A DNA stretch of 64,000 bases from an uncultured Algimonas sp. (GTDB taxonomy: Bacteria > Pseudomonadota > Alphaproteobacteria > Caulobacterales > Maricaulaceae), in assembly GCA_937923575.1 (NCBI GenBank), contig CALDUL010000024.1:1-64000 (forward strand), written 5' to 3'. Numbering within the stretch: the stretch's first letter is position 1; the number at the start of each line of letters is the position of its first letter. Position numbers and translations under genes: made by a program. Below, piece after piece: positions 26,366-34,257 of this stretch. Below the pieces are notes generated by a model. That model did no database searches. It saw only the letters and a list, made by a program, of their open reading frames with translations, and was not told the origin of the DNA.

Positions 26366-27919
26366 TCATGACACCGCTGTCACTTCGCCGGATTGGCTCG
26401 CATTCAGCCCCGAAATGCGCGATTTTACAAAGGACTCGATGCGAGTTTTGTTGGATTTCGAACAATGCAACCCGGCTTTAGTGCGTCGCCACAGAATATC
26501 GTGCGCGCTCAGGGCCCATTCCTGAGACATGAGATAGTCAACCTCGGCTTCGCTCAATTCCTCACCGAATAGCTCGCCAACGCCCTTTTCAAGCACATCA
26601 TCGATGCGTGTGCCGTAGCGGCGGCAAAGTCGGTCCAGATAGGACGGAGGCACGGAAGGATAGCGCTCTCTTGCCTCGGCGCGGAAGCGGCCGAAATCGG
26701 CCTCTGGAATATCTCCGCCCGGTAGGGTCGAAGTCTCCGTCCATGCCGGCCCGGCCTCGGGCCAGGCAGGCAGCAGACGCGATAGCGCATGCTCCGCCAG
26801 GCGGCGCGACGTGGTGATCTTGCCACCATAGACCGTCAGCACCGGGGCCTGCACTCCACCCTGCAGATCCAATACATAGTCGCGCGTCACCTCCGACGCG
26901 GCAGAGCTGTGGTCTTCATAGAGCGGGCGCACTCCGGAATAGGTGTGGACCACGTCGCTCGGCGAAAGTGGCTTGGCGAAATATTCGCTCGCAGCCGCGC
27001 AGAGATAGGACACCTCTTCAGGCGTCGCGACGACCGGCCCCTCGCCGCGCCGATACGGCACATCGGTGGTCCCGATCAGCGTATAGTCACGCTCATAGGG
27101 AATGGCGAAAATGATCCGCCCGTCATCGTTCTGGAAAATGTAATTGTGATCGCCGGAATAATGGCGCGGCACGACGATGTGGCTCCCTTTGACCAGCCGC
27201 ACCTGAGCACTGTTGAGCCCCGGCTGCACCAGTCGCGATACAGCATCCACCCAAGGCCCGGCCGCGTTGACGATACCGCGGCAACGCACAGTTGCCTGCG
27301 TTCCGTCTCGGTCGGTCAGCTGCGCGATATAGCCGGCCTCGTCGGGCAGCGGGGTCAGCGCGGTCACCTCCGTGCGCGTGCGAATGTCGGCCCCGCGTTC
27401 GGCCGCGTCGCGCGCATTGAGCACGACAAGCCGCGCATCCTCGACCCAACAATCGGAATATTCGAACCCCGCCGTCAGGTGATCCTTGAGTTGTCCGGCC
27501 AGTGGCCCGCTGTCGAGGCGCACGGAACGGGTTGCGGGCAACATCTTCCGCCCACCCAGATGATCATACAAAAACAGCCCCATGCGCAGCAGCCATTTGG
27601 GTCGGCGTTGCGGCTCATAGGGCAGAACAAATCGCAGCGGCCATATGATATGCGGCGCGGCGCGCAACAGAACTTCGCGCTCGATCAGCGCATGGCGTAC
27701 CAATTTGAAGTCGTATTGTTCGAGATAGCGTAGACCGCCATGGATTAGCTTGGTGGAAGCCGAGCTGGTATGCCCGCCCAGGTCGTCGCGTTCCGCCAAC
27801 ACGACGGACAATCCGCGGCCTGCCGCATCGCGAGCAATCGCCGTGCCGTTGATCCCGCCGCCAATGACGAGCAGGTCGACACTGTTCGAATTGCTGGTGT
27901 GTGAGACCTCGACCGACAT
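26366..27919 (-). CDS. glpD: Aerobic glycerol-3-phosphate dehydrogenase
   Basis: The 517-residue protein has the usual GlpD length. It oxidises sn-glycerol-3-phosphate to dihydroxyacetone phosphate with FAD, passing electrons to quinone at the inner membrane. The FAD-binding motif DLLVIGGGINGTAIARDAAGRG is complete. SSASTKLIHGGLRYLE, the family signature, follows, with later VNAAGPWVD, IFAIPYERDYTLIGTTD and TVYGGKITTSRRLAEHAL. A GlpR-like operator precedes it and glpR lies just upstream on the same strand. No glycerol kinase or glycerol facilitator is in the window. Its presence inside an alpha-galactoside locus is the key oddity. Confidence 0.95.
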   Translation of the reverse strand: MSVEVSHTSNSNSVDLLVIGGGINGTAIARDAAGRGLSVVLAERDDLGGHTSSASTKLIHGGLRYLEQYDFKLVRHALIEREVLLRAAPHIIWPLRFVLPYEPQRRPKWLLRMGLFLYDHLGGRKMLPATRSVRLDSGPLAGQLKDHLTAGFEYSDCWVEDARLVVLNARDAAERGADIRTRTEVTALTPLPDEAGYIAQLTDRDGTQATVRCRGIVNAAGPWVDAVSRLVQPGLNSAQVRLVKGSHIVVPRHYSGDHNYIFQNDDGRIIFAIPYERDYTLIGTTDVPYRRGEGPVVATPEEVSYLCAAASEYFAKPLSPSDVVHTYSGVRPLYEDHSSAASEVTRDYVLDLQGGVQAPVLTVYGGKITTSRRLAEHALSRLLPAWPEAGPAWTETSTLPGGDIPEADFGRFRAEARERYPSVPPSYLDRLCRRYGTRIDDVLEKGVGELFGEELSEAEVDYLMSQEWALSAHDILWRRTKAGLHCSKSNKTRIESFVKSRISGLNASQSGEVTAVS

Positions 27920-27986
27920 GCAGATGGCTCCCCCGAGCGGACTTCTTGGGCGGCCTCCGCACCGCTCTCGGGTTGAGCATCTAAAA

Positions 27987-28015
27987 CGAACAATCTATGT
28001 TCGCAAACGAAAACG
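27987..28015 (-). promoter_or_regulatory. Candidate GlpR operator upstream of glpD
   Basis: Two overlapping elements lie in the 122-base gap between glpR and glpD. CGAACA and TGTTCG form a perfect inverted repeat with a 5-base spacer (27987-28003). TATGTTCGCAAACGAAAACG (27996-28015) matches 14 of the 16 central positions of the E. coli GlpR consensus as I recall it. The position fits repression of glpD by the adjacent regulator. Confidence 0.65.
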
Positions 28016-28041
28016 TCTGCGCCGACCATCAGCCTTCCGGT

Positions 28042-28815
28042 TCAGTCCGTCGCAAGCTTCACATCGAGCCCTGCAGCGTCGCACAACTGGCTGTAAGTCG
28101 CGGACAATGGGGCGTCCGTGACCAGAACATCCAGATTGGACAGATGCCCCAGCCGATTCATGGCGCGACGGCCGAACTTATGCTGATCGGCCACGAGTAT
28201 GGTCCGGCGAGAATTGCGTAGAATGGCCTGCGCCGTGCGAATCTCTTCCATATCGAAGTCGAGCAGAGAGCCATCCTCATCGATTCCGCTGATACCGACG
28301 ATCCCAATATCCGTGCGGAAACTGTCGACAAACTCCACTGCCGCCGCCCCCGTGATTCCGCCGTCCTGATTGCGGACCTGCCCGCCCGCAAGCATGATGG
28401 AGAAGCTTGCATTGCGGCTGAGTATCTGCGCAACATTGATGTTGTTGGTGATGACGTGGAGATCGCGGTGGCCCATCAACGCCTGCGCCACCGCCTCCGT
28501 TGTCGTGCCAATATTGAGAAACAGGGACGCTCCGTTTGGGACGAGTGACGCAGTCAACTCTGCAATCTTGCGTTTCGCCTGCACACCGCTGCGCTGGCGA
28601 TCGGCATAGGGTTGATTTTCGATACTCTTCGCCTGGCCCGCGCCGCCGTGAAATCGTGTCAACAAGCCCCGCTCGGAAAGTTCGTTCAGGTCGCGCCGGA
28701 TAGTCTGCGGCGTGACGCTGAATTTCGTGACCATCGACTCGGTCGCAACAAAGCCGTCACGCGCGACCATGTCGACAATGGCGGTTTGCCGTTCGGAAAG
28801 TTCGGATGCGCTCAT
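28042..28815 (-). CDS. glpR: GlpR, DeoR-family repressor of glycerol-3-phosphate genes
   Basis: The 257-residue protein has the usual DeoR-family length. The N-terminal winged helix reads VATESMVTKFSVTPQTIRRDLNELSERGLLTRFHGGA. The effector domain has IGTTTEAVAQALMGHRDLHVITNNINVA and GIVGISGIDEDGSLLDFDMEE, then DQHKFGRRAM. These closely follow E. coli GlpR, whose inducer is glycerol-3-phosphate, rather than the sugar-phosphate DeoR members. It is transcribed towards glpD and divergently from galT. Operator-like sites occur on both sides, so it may control glpD, galT-galK and perhaps the receptor. Start: MSASELSERQ. Confidence 0.88.
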   Translation of the reverse strand: MSASELSERQTAIVDMVARDGFVATESMVTKFSVTPQTIRRDLNELSERGLLTRFHGGAGQAKSIENQPYADRQRSGVQAKRKIAELTASLVPNGASLFLNIGTTTEAVAQALMGHRDLHVITNNINVAQILSRNASFSIMLAGGQVRNQDGGITGAAAVEFVDSFRTDIGIVGISGIDEDGSLLDFDMEEIRTAQAILRNSRRTILVADQHKFGRRAMNRLGHLSNLDVLVTDAPLSATYSQLCDAAGLDVKLATD

Positions 28816-28908
28816 ACCTCCGACCTAAATAAAAAAACGAAAAACACAAACCTCACCCGATAATATACTAAATCTCCGCTGGATTTCCTCGGTCCATTTG
28901 AATAGCGG

Positions 28909-28923
28909 ATGTTCGAAATCGAA
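28909..28923 (+). promoter_or_regulatory. Candidate GlpR operator upstream of galT
   Basis: ATGTTCGAAATCGAA, extended by one A, matches 15 of the 16 central positions of the E. coli GlpR consensus as I recall it. It lies about 20 bases before the galT start codon and 94 bases from the glpR start, so it could repress galTK and glpR itself. A GlpR site before a Leloir operon is unexpected. Confidence 0.6.
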
Positions 28924-28943
28924 ACCCACTCCCGGCCGCTTTC

Positions 28944-30038
28944 ATGACCGACGATCACCAGACCCTGCCACACTCGCCCACCGGATCACCCGTCGGCCGG
29001 ACTGTGCACAAGCGGACCTTTATAAAGGCGGATGGTCGGCCGCTTCGCCTCTATGGCTACACGCCACATACCGAAACGCCCCTACCGCAAGAGGGCGGTG
29101 AGGTCGCAAAAGGTGGCGAGCTACGCTGGCACCCATTGCGGCGCGAGTGGAATGTCTACGCCCCGCACCGTCAGAACCGGACCTTCAAGCCATCGTCGGC
29201 CAATGATCCCCTCGCCCCGTCGCAACCCGGCGGCCCCAAGACGGAAATACCGTTCACCGACTTCGAAGTGGCCGTCTTCGAAAACAAGTTTACCAGCCTG
29301 CATCGCGACGCGCCGGAGCCCGGCCCTGTCCCCGGGGTGGAGAGCGCGGTCGCACGCGGCCATTGCGACGTCATCGTCTATACACCGGAGCAGTCCGGCA
29401 GTCTGCACACGGTCGGACAGGACCGCCGCCGCCTGCTACTCGCCACGTGGTGTGACCGCTATGACGATTTGTTCTCGCAAGGTTGTCGTTTCGTCCTGCC
29501 GTTCGAATCGCGCGGCGATGCGGTCGGCGTGACCCTCCACCACCCCCACGGCCAGATCTACGCCTTTCCCTTCGTGCCCAAGGTGCAGCGCGAAGCCGCC
29601 GTCGGCTTTCAAGGCGGCTATGATCTGGCCGGTCATATGGCGGAGGTGCGAAGCCGATATCAGGTAAGCGAGCGCGGCGGTATCGACGCGATCTGCCCAC
29701 CCTTTGCGCGCTTTCCCTATGAAACCTGGCTGGTTCCGCGCCGCCCGGTCCGGGGGCCGTGGGACTTTACGGAGGACGAGGCGGACGGTTTCGCCCATCT
29801 GCTCGGCGACATGACCCGGCGCTATGACGCGCTGTTCGGTCAGGTCACGCCCTATATGCTGTCGCTTCACGCCGCGCCTGTCGGACAGGACAAGGACTGG
29901 CAGTTCCACGCGAGCTTCTACCCGCTCATGCGCTCGCCCGGTCGGATCAAATATCTGGCCAGTGTCGAGCAATCGACCGGAGCCTTCACGGTGGACGTCA
30001 TGCCGGGTCGTGCCGCCCAAGAGCTGCGCGCGCTGTGA
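28944..30038 (+). CDS. galT: Galactose-1-phosphate uridylyltransferase
   Basis: The 364-residue enzyme exchanges galactose-1-phosphate with UDP-glucose to give UDP-galactose and glucose-1-phosphate. The catalytic motif HPHGQ is present in GVTLHHPHGQIYAFPF. Other family marks are LRWHPLRREWNVYAPHRQ, FENKFTSLHRD, GHCDVIVYTPEQ and WQFHASFYPLMRSP. The start at ATG 28944 follows the GlpR-like site. Its stop overlaps the galK GTG start, so the pair is coupled. UDP-glucose 4-epimerase, needed to close the Leloir cycle, is not in the window. Confidence 0.95.
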   Translation: MTDDHQTLPHSPTGSPVGRTVHKRTFIKADGRPLRLYGYTPHTETPLPQEGGEVAKGGELRWHPLRREWNVYAPHRQNRTFKPSSANDPLAPSQPGGPKTEIPFTDFEVAVFENKFTSLHRDAPEPGPVPGVESAVARGHCDVIVYTPEQSGSLHTVGQDRRRLLLATWCDRYDDLFSQGCRFVLPFESRGDAVGVTLHHPHGQIYAFPFVPKVQREAAVGFQGGYDLAGHMAEVRSRYQVSERGGIDAICPPFARFPYETWLVPRRPVRGPWDFTEDEADGFAHLLGDMTRRYDALFGQVTPYMLSLHAAPVGQDKDWQFHASFYPLMRSPGRIKYLASVEQSTGAFTVDVMPGRAAQELRAL

Positions 30039-31099
30039 TCGGCGAAACCTTCAAAAGCCTGTTCGACCGCCCCGCGGAAGCGCGCAGCTTCACGCCAGGT
30101 CGGGTCAATCTGATCGGCGAACATGTCGACTATAATGGCGGGCGGGTGCTGCCGACGGCGTTGTCGCTTGGCGTCGATCTCGCGATTGCCCCGCGCGAGG
30201 ACGGGCGCATTCGGGTTCATTCCGACAAGTTCGACGGCCAGGTGGAGCGGGATCTCTCGGAAACCGCCTCCGACCACTGGTCCGACTATATCGTTGGCAC
30301 GGTCCAACTCGCGCGCGCCGAAGGCTTCGCGCCGGATGGGCTCGACATTGCGGCGGCCACCACCCTGCCCTTCGGCGCCGGCCTTTCGTCGTCCGCGGCG
30401 GTCACAGTCGGCGTGCTGAAGGCCTTGCGAGACCTTTCGGGGTCGGACCACAGCGACACCGATCTGGCCGTGCTCGCCCGACGGGTAGAGAACGACTTCA
30501 TCGGCATGCCCTGCGGGATCATGGACCAGATGGCCGTTGCGATCGCGCGGCCCGGCCAGGCCCTGTCGCTCGACACGGACAGCCTCGCCTTCGATCTGAT
30601 CGACCTGCCGGACACGCACCACATGGCAGTGATCCATTCCGGTGTGCGCCGCCAGCTCAATGAGGGGCGCTACCGCATTCGCAAGGAAGAGTGCGACGCG
30701 GTGAAGACGCATGCAGGCCGCGACGACATCTGCCGGATGAGCGATGCGGAACTCGCGACATGCGAGAGTTTGCCCGCTCCGCTCTTTCGGCGCGCGCGCC
30801 ACTGCGTGACAGAGCATCGCCGTACTCTGAGAGCCGCCGAGGCGCTGAGCCAGTTGGACATGCTCGCTTTCGGCGCGCTGATGAATGCCAGCCACATCTC
30901 TATGCGCGATGATTTCGAGATGTCCGTTCCGGCCGTGGACGCGCTGGTGGCCGACGCGCAAGAGCTCGGCGCGACAGGAGCGCGGCTCACGGGCGGCGGC
31001 TTTGGCGGCTGCATCGTCGCGTGTATCGAGGCAGGAAAGCGGGACAGCTGGCGCGACGCGCTTCTCGCCCGTCACCCCGACGCCTATTGGGTCGCCTGA
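30035..31099 (+). CDS. galK: Galactokinase
   Basis: The 354-residue GHMP kinase makes galactose-1-phosphate from galactose and ATP. It starts with GTG inside the galT stop (GTGA). The galactokinase signature GRVNLIGEHVDYNGGRVLP is complete. The ATP loop reads LPFGAGLSSSAAVTVG and the third GHMP motif GARLTGGGFGGCIVA. MPCGIMDQMA contains the catalytic aspartate region. Together with GH36 and galT this provides cytoplasmic galactose use. The 223-base gap to the next gene shows no obvious terminator. Confidence 0.95.
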   Translation: MIGETFKSLFDRPAEARSFTPGRVNLIGEHVDYNGGRVLPTALSLGVDLAIAPREDGRIRVHSDKFDGQVERDLSETASDHWSDYIVGTVQLARAEGFAPDGLDIAAATTLPFGAGLSSSAAVTVGVLKALRDLSGSDHSDTDLAVLARRVENDFIGMPCGIMDQMAVAIARPGQALSLDTDSLAFDLIDLPDTHHMAVIHSGVRRQLNEGRYRIRKEECDAVKTHAGRDDICRMSDAELATCESLPAPLFRRARHCVTEHRRTLRAAEALSQLDMLAFGALMNASHISMRDDFEMSVPAVDALVADAQELGATGARLTGGGFGGCIVACIEAGKRDSWRDALLARHPDAYWVA

Positions 31100-31322
31100 G
31101 AGATCGCCATTCGCGACCTGCCTGGACGGGACACACTTTGCGTGGGACCCGCTCGATACCTTGATCAGATGCTTTGCAACATGCGCTGGATGCACCTCTG
31201 TCCTGACAATGTTGATCTGAAGGTCGCCGGTTAGCCCGATCTCAGCCCCCACTTGAGAGCCAAGACACCTCTTGCGCAGTCGCCGCCTTGCGTTTGGCGC
31301 TCACTGGCCTAACGGCGCGCCC

Positions 31323-32906
31323 ATGCTGTCCATCACTGAACTCGATTACGCCGTGCAGGGCCGACCCCTGTTCACCAAGGCCTCCGCCTTTATCGCGGCG
31401 GGCTGGAAGGTCGGGCTGATCGGCCGCAACGGCACGGGAAAATCCACCCTGCTGCGGCTGGTGCGAGAGGAGATCGAAGAGGCGGCGAATGACGCGTCGA
31501 TCAAGATCAGCCGCGGCGCGCGCCTGGGCTGGGTCGCGCAAGAAGTACCCGCGACAGACGACACCATCATGGAGGTCGTGCTGGCCGCCGATACCGAGCG
31601 TGCCCGGCTGATGGCGGCGTCCGAGACGGAGACCGATCCCGACACGCTGGGCGAGATCTATGAGCGGCTAACGGATATGGATGCGTGGAACGCCGACACG
31701 CGCGCGGCCATCGTGCTGTCGGGACTGGGCTTCAAGCCCGAAGACTTCCACCGCGCCACAAAGGAGTTCTCTGGCGGCTGGCGGATGCGCGCGGCTATTG
31801 CAGGCGTGCTGGTCAGTGAGCCCGATGTGCTGCTGCTGGATGAGCCGACCAACTATCTCGACCTCGAAGGCGCGGCCTGGCTGGAAGAGTATATCCGGGG
31901 CTATCCCTACACGGTCATCATGGTCAGCCACGACCGCGAGATGCTCAACCGATCCGTCACCCATACGCTGGCACTCGAACACCAGACGCTGACCATCACG
32001 CCCGGCGGCTATGACGACTGGATGGAGCTGCGCGCGGCCAAGTCCGCACAGCTCGTTGCGCAGAAGGCCAAGCAGGACAAGGAGCGCGAGCATCTGCAAG
32101 CCTTTGTCGACCGCTTCAAGGCCAAGGCGTCCAAGGCCCGTCAGGCCCAGTCGCGCGTCAAGATGCTGGAGAAAATGCAGGACATCGCCATTCCGATTGC
32201 CGAGCGCACCACGCCCTTTTCCTTCCCCGAGCCCAAGGGCAAGCTCGCTCCGCCCATGCTGGAGCTGGAAAATGCCGATCTCGGTTATGGTGAGGACGCC
32301 AAGATCTTGAGCGGCGTGACTCTTCGCCTCGACCCCGAGGACCGCGTCGCCATCGTCGGTGCCAATGGTCAGGGCAAGACGACGCTGGTCAAATCCATTG
32401 CGCAGCGGCTGCCGCTGATGACCGGCAACCGCAAGGCACCGCGCGCGCTCAAGATCGGCTATTTCTCCCAAGACCAGCTGGACGAGCTGACCGAAGGCGA
32501 AACCGTGTTGGAGCATGTCGCCCAAGCCCTGCCGAAAGGCACGGCGCAGAGCCAGGCGCGCGCCAAGGCGGCGCAGATGGGCTTTTCCCATGCCAAGGTC
32601 GAGACACAGGTGGAGAAACTGTCGGGCGGCGAGAAGGTCCGGCTGCTGCTGGGCCTGATGTCGATCGAACGACCGCATGTGCTCATCCTCGACGAGCCCA
32701 CCTCCCACCTCGATATCGATAGCCGCGAGGCGCTGATCTATGCGCTGAACGACTTTCCAGGCGCGGTGCTGCTGATCACTCACGATGTCTATCTGGCCGA
32801 GGCGACGGCCGACCAGCTCTGGCTTGTCAACAAGGGCCGCGCGACGCGCTATGACGGCGATTTGCGCGATTACAAGAAGCTGGTGATGCAGGCGGACCGC
32901 GCCTAG
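31323..32906 (+). CDS. ABC-F family ATPase
   Basis: The protein has about 527 residues, starting at the ATG at 31323 (MLSITELDYAVQGRPLF), where the family's first strand begins; the tracked start adds 17 unlikely residues. It has two ABC domains and no membrane part. The first shows GRNGTGKSTLLRL, FSGGWRMRAAIAG and LLLDEPTNYLD. The second shows GANGQGKTTLVK, LSGGEKVRLLLGLMS and LILDEPTSHLD. The lysine/glutamine-rich linker between them (~240-300) is the ribosome-contacting motif of ABC-F proteins. It probably acts on translating ribosomes rather than in transport. It looks like a housekeeping gene between two catabolic loci. Confidence 0.88.
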   Translation: MLSITELDYAVQGRPLFTKASAFIAAGWKVGLIGRNGTGKSTLLRLVREEIEEAANDASIKISRGARLGWVAQEVPATDDTIMEVVLAADTERARLMAASETETDPDTLGEIYERLTDMDAWNADTRAAIVLSGLGFKPEDFHRATKEFSGGWRMRAAIAGVLVSEPDVLLLDEPTNYLDLEGAAWLEEYIRGYPYTVIMVSHDREMLNRSVTHTLALEHQTLTITPGGYDDWMELRAAKSAQLVAQKAKQDKEREHLQAFVDRFKAKASKARQAQSRVKMLEKMQDIAIPIAERTTPFSFPEPKGKLAPPMLELENADLGYGEDAKILSGVTLRLDPEDRVAIVGANGQGKTTLVKSIAQRLPLMTGNRKAPRALKIGYFSQDQLDELTEGETVLEHVAQALPKGTAQSQARAKAAQMGFSHAKVETQVEKLSGGEKVRLLLGLMSIERPHVLILDEPTSHLDIDSREALIYALNDFPGAVLLITHDVYLAEATADQLWLVNKGRATRYDGDLRDYKKLVMQADRA

Positions 32907-32994
32907 CGGGTTCGCGCGCTTTGGACGGATGCCTTGCCGTCCTTCCACCCAGTCGCCATACCTTGTGCACGGCAGAGGTCATGGGGGCAGGATT

Positions 32995-34251
32995 GTGGGC
33001 ATCAACCGAGAGAGAGCGGCCAAGGGCCTCGCCCTGTTCCTGCCCGGCATCTTCCTGCTGGGCTTCAACATCGGCACGGGCAGTATCACGACCATGGCCA
33101 AGGCCGGAGCAGATTACGGCATGAGCCTGCTTTGGACGATCGTGATCTCGTGCGTCTGCACCTATGTCATGATCAATATCTACAGCCGCTACACGCTGGT
33201 GACGGGCGAGACGGCGCTACAGGCGTTCAAGCGCCACATCCATCCGCTGGTCGGTATCTATTTCATCATCGCGCTGACCCTGGGTGTGGCGGGCAGCGTC
33301 ATGGGCGTGATGGGAATTGTCGCGGAGATCAGTTCCGAATGGTCGAAGATGATATTCGACGGCGGCATTGCGCCGATCTGGTTCGCGGCGTTTTTCTCCG
33401 CCCTGGTCTTTCTCATCTTCTGGAACGGCAAGACGCGCGTGTTCGAGCGCAGCCTCGCCGTTATCGTCGCGGTCATGGCGGCGTGTTTCCTGCTCAACTT
33501 CTTTCTGCTCATGCCCCCGCCGGGTGAGCTCGTCCGCGGCCTGATTCCGAGCGTACCGGAGGTAGTGCCCGGCGCCGATAAGAGCCCATGGCTGGTCATT
33601 GCCGGCATGGTCGGAACGACCGTCTTTTCCGGACTGTTCATCATCCGCACGACCTTGGTCAAGGAAGCGGGCTGGACGATGGCGGATGCGGCCGTGCAGC
33701 GCCGGGACGCGCTGTTTGCCGTCGTGATGATGTTCGTCATCAGCGCCGCCGTCATGGCAGCCGCCGCGGGCACGCTGCACACCGAAGGGCTGGGCCTGTC
33801 GCGCGCCTCGCAGATGATCTCCCTATTGGAGCCACTGGCCGGGTCCTTCGCCGTGTCGATCTTTGCCGTTGGAATCATCGCAGCGGGCGTGTCGTCGCAA
33901 TTTCCCAATGTGCTGATGCTGCCTTGGTTGATCTGCGACTACCGTGAGACAGAACGCGAGATGACGCTGCCGCGCTATCGCATCATGGTCTTCCTGATCT
34001 CATTGCTCGGCCTTGTCGTTCCGCTGCTGGGCGCGCGGCCCGTCGCGATTATGGTGATGTCGCAGGCATTTGGCGCGATCATCCTGCCGCTGACCGTTGG
34101 CTGCATTTTCTATCTCACCAATCGCCGAGAGTTGATGGGCGAGCACAGGAACACTCTGCTGGCCAACATCGTCTTGACGCTCATCATGGCCTTCGCGCTC
34201 TTCATGTCCTGGCTCGCCATCAAAGGGCTTCTGCTGGCGCTGGCGGGCTAA
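32995..34251 (+). CDS. Nramp-related transporter lacking canonical metal motifs
   Basis: The protein has about 418 residues and eleven or so membrane segments. The fold resembles Nramp: LPGIFLLGFNIGTGSITTMAKAGADYGMSLLW aligns with the helix 1 region, but the metal-binding DPGN is replaced by NIGTG. In the helix 6 region GTTVFSGLFIIRTTLVKEAG stands where MPHN is expected. Divalent metal transport is therefore doubtful. I start at the GTG at 32995 (MGINRERAAKG), just before the first helix, with GGGGCAGGA upstream; the tracked ATG at 32929 is possible. The AGE epimerase gene begins 6 bases after its stop, so the two are cotranscribed and a sugar or sugar acid is a plausible cargo. Confidence 0.65.
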   Translation: MGINRERAAKGLALFLPGIFLLGFNIGTGSITTMAKAGADYGMSLLWTIVISCVCTYVMINIYSRYTLVTGETALQAFKRHIHPLVGIYFIIALTLGVAGSVMGVMGIVAEISSEWSKMIFDGGIAPIWFAAFFSALVFLIFWNGKTRVFERSLAVIVAVMAACFLLNFFLLMPPPGELVRGLIPSVPEVVPGADKSPWLVIAGMVGTTVFSGLFIIRTTLVKEAGWTMADAAVQRRDALFAVVMMFVISAAVMAAAAGTLHTEGLGLSRASQMISLLEPLAGSFAVSIFAVGIIAAGVSSQFPNVLMLPWLICDYRETEREMTLPRYRIMVFLISLLGLVVPLLGARPVAIMVMSQAFGAIILPLTVGCIFYLTNRRELMGEHRNTLLANIVLTLIMAFALFMSWLAIKGLLLALAG

Positions 34252-34257
34252 TTCTAC

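Noticed and set aside
26366-27919. glpD as part of a standard glycerol operon
   Set aside because: No glpF or glpK is beside it; the neighbours are galactoside genes, so I treat its placement as meaningful rather than routine.
29918-31252. 444-residue minus-strand ORF
   Set aside because: Antisense to galK and the end of galT, which have full catalytic motifs.
32995-34251. Ordinary manganese/iron Nramp (mntH)
   Set aside because: The DPGN and MPHN metal motifs are missing and the neighbours are carbohydrate genes.
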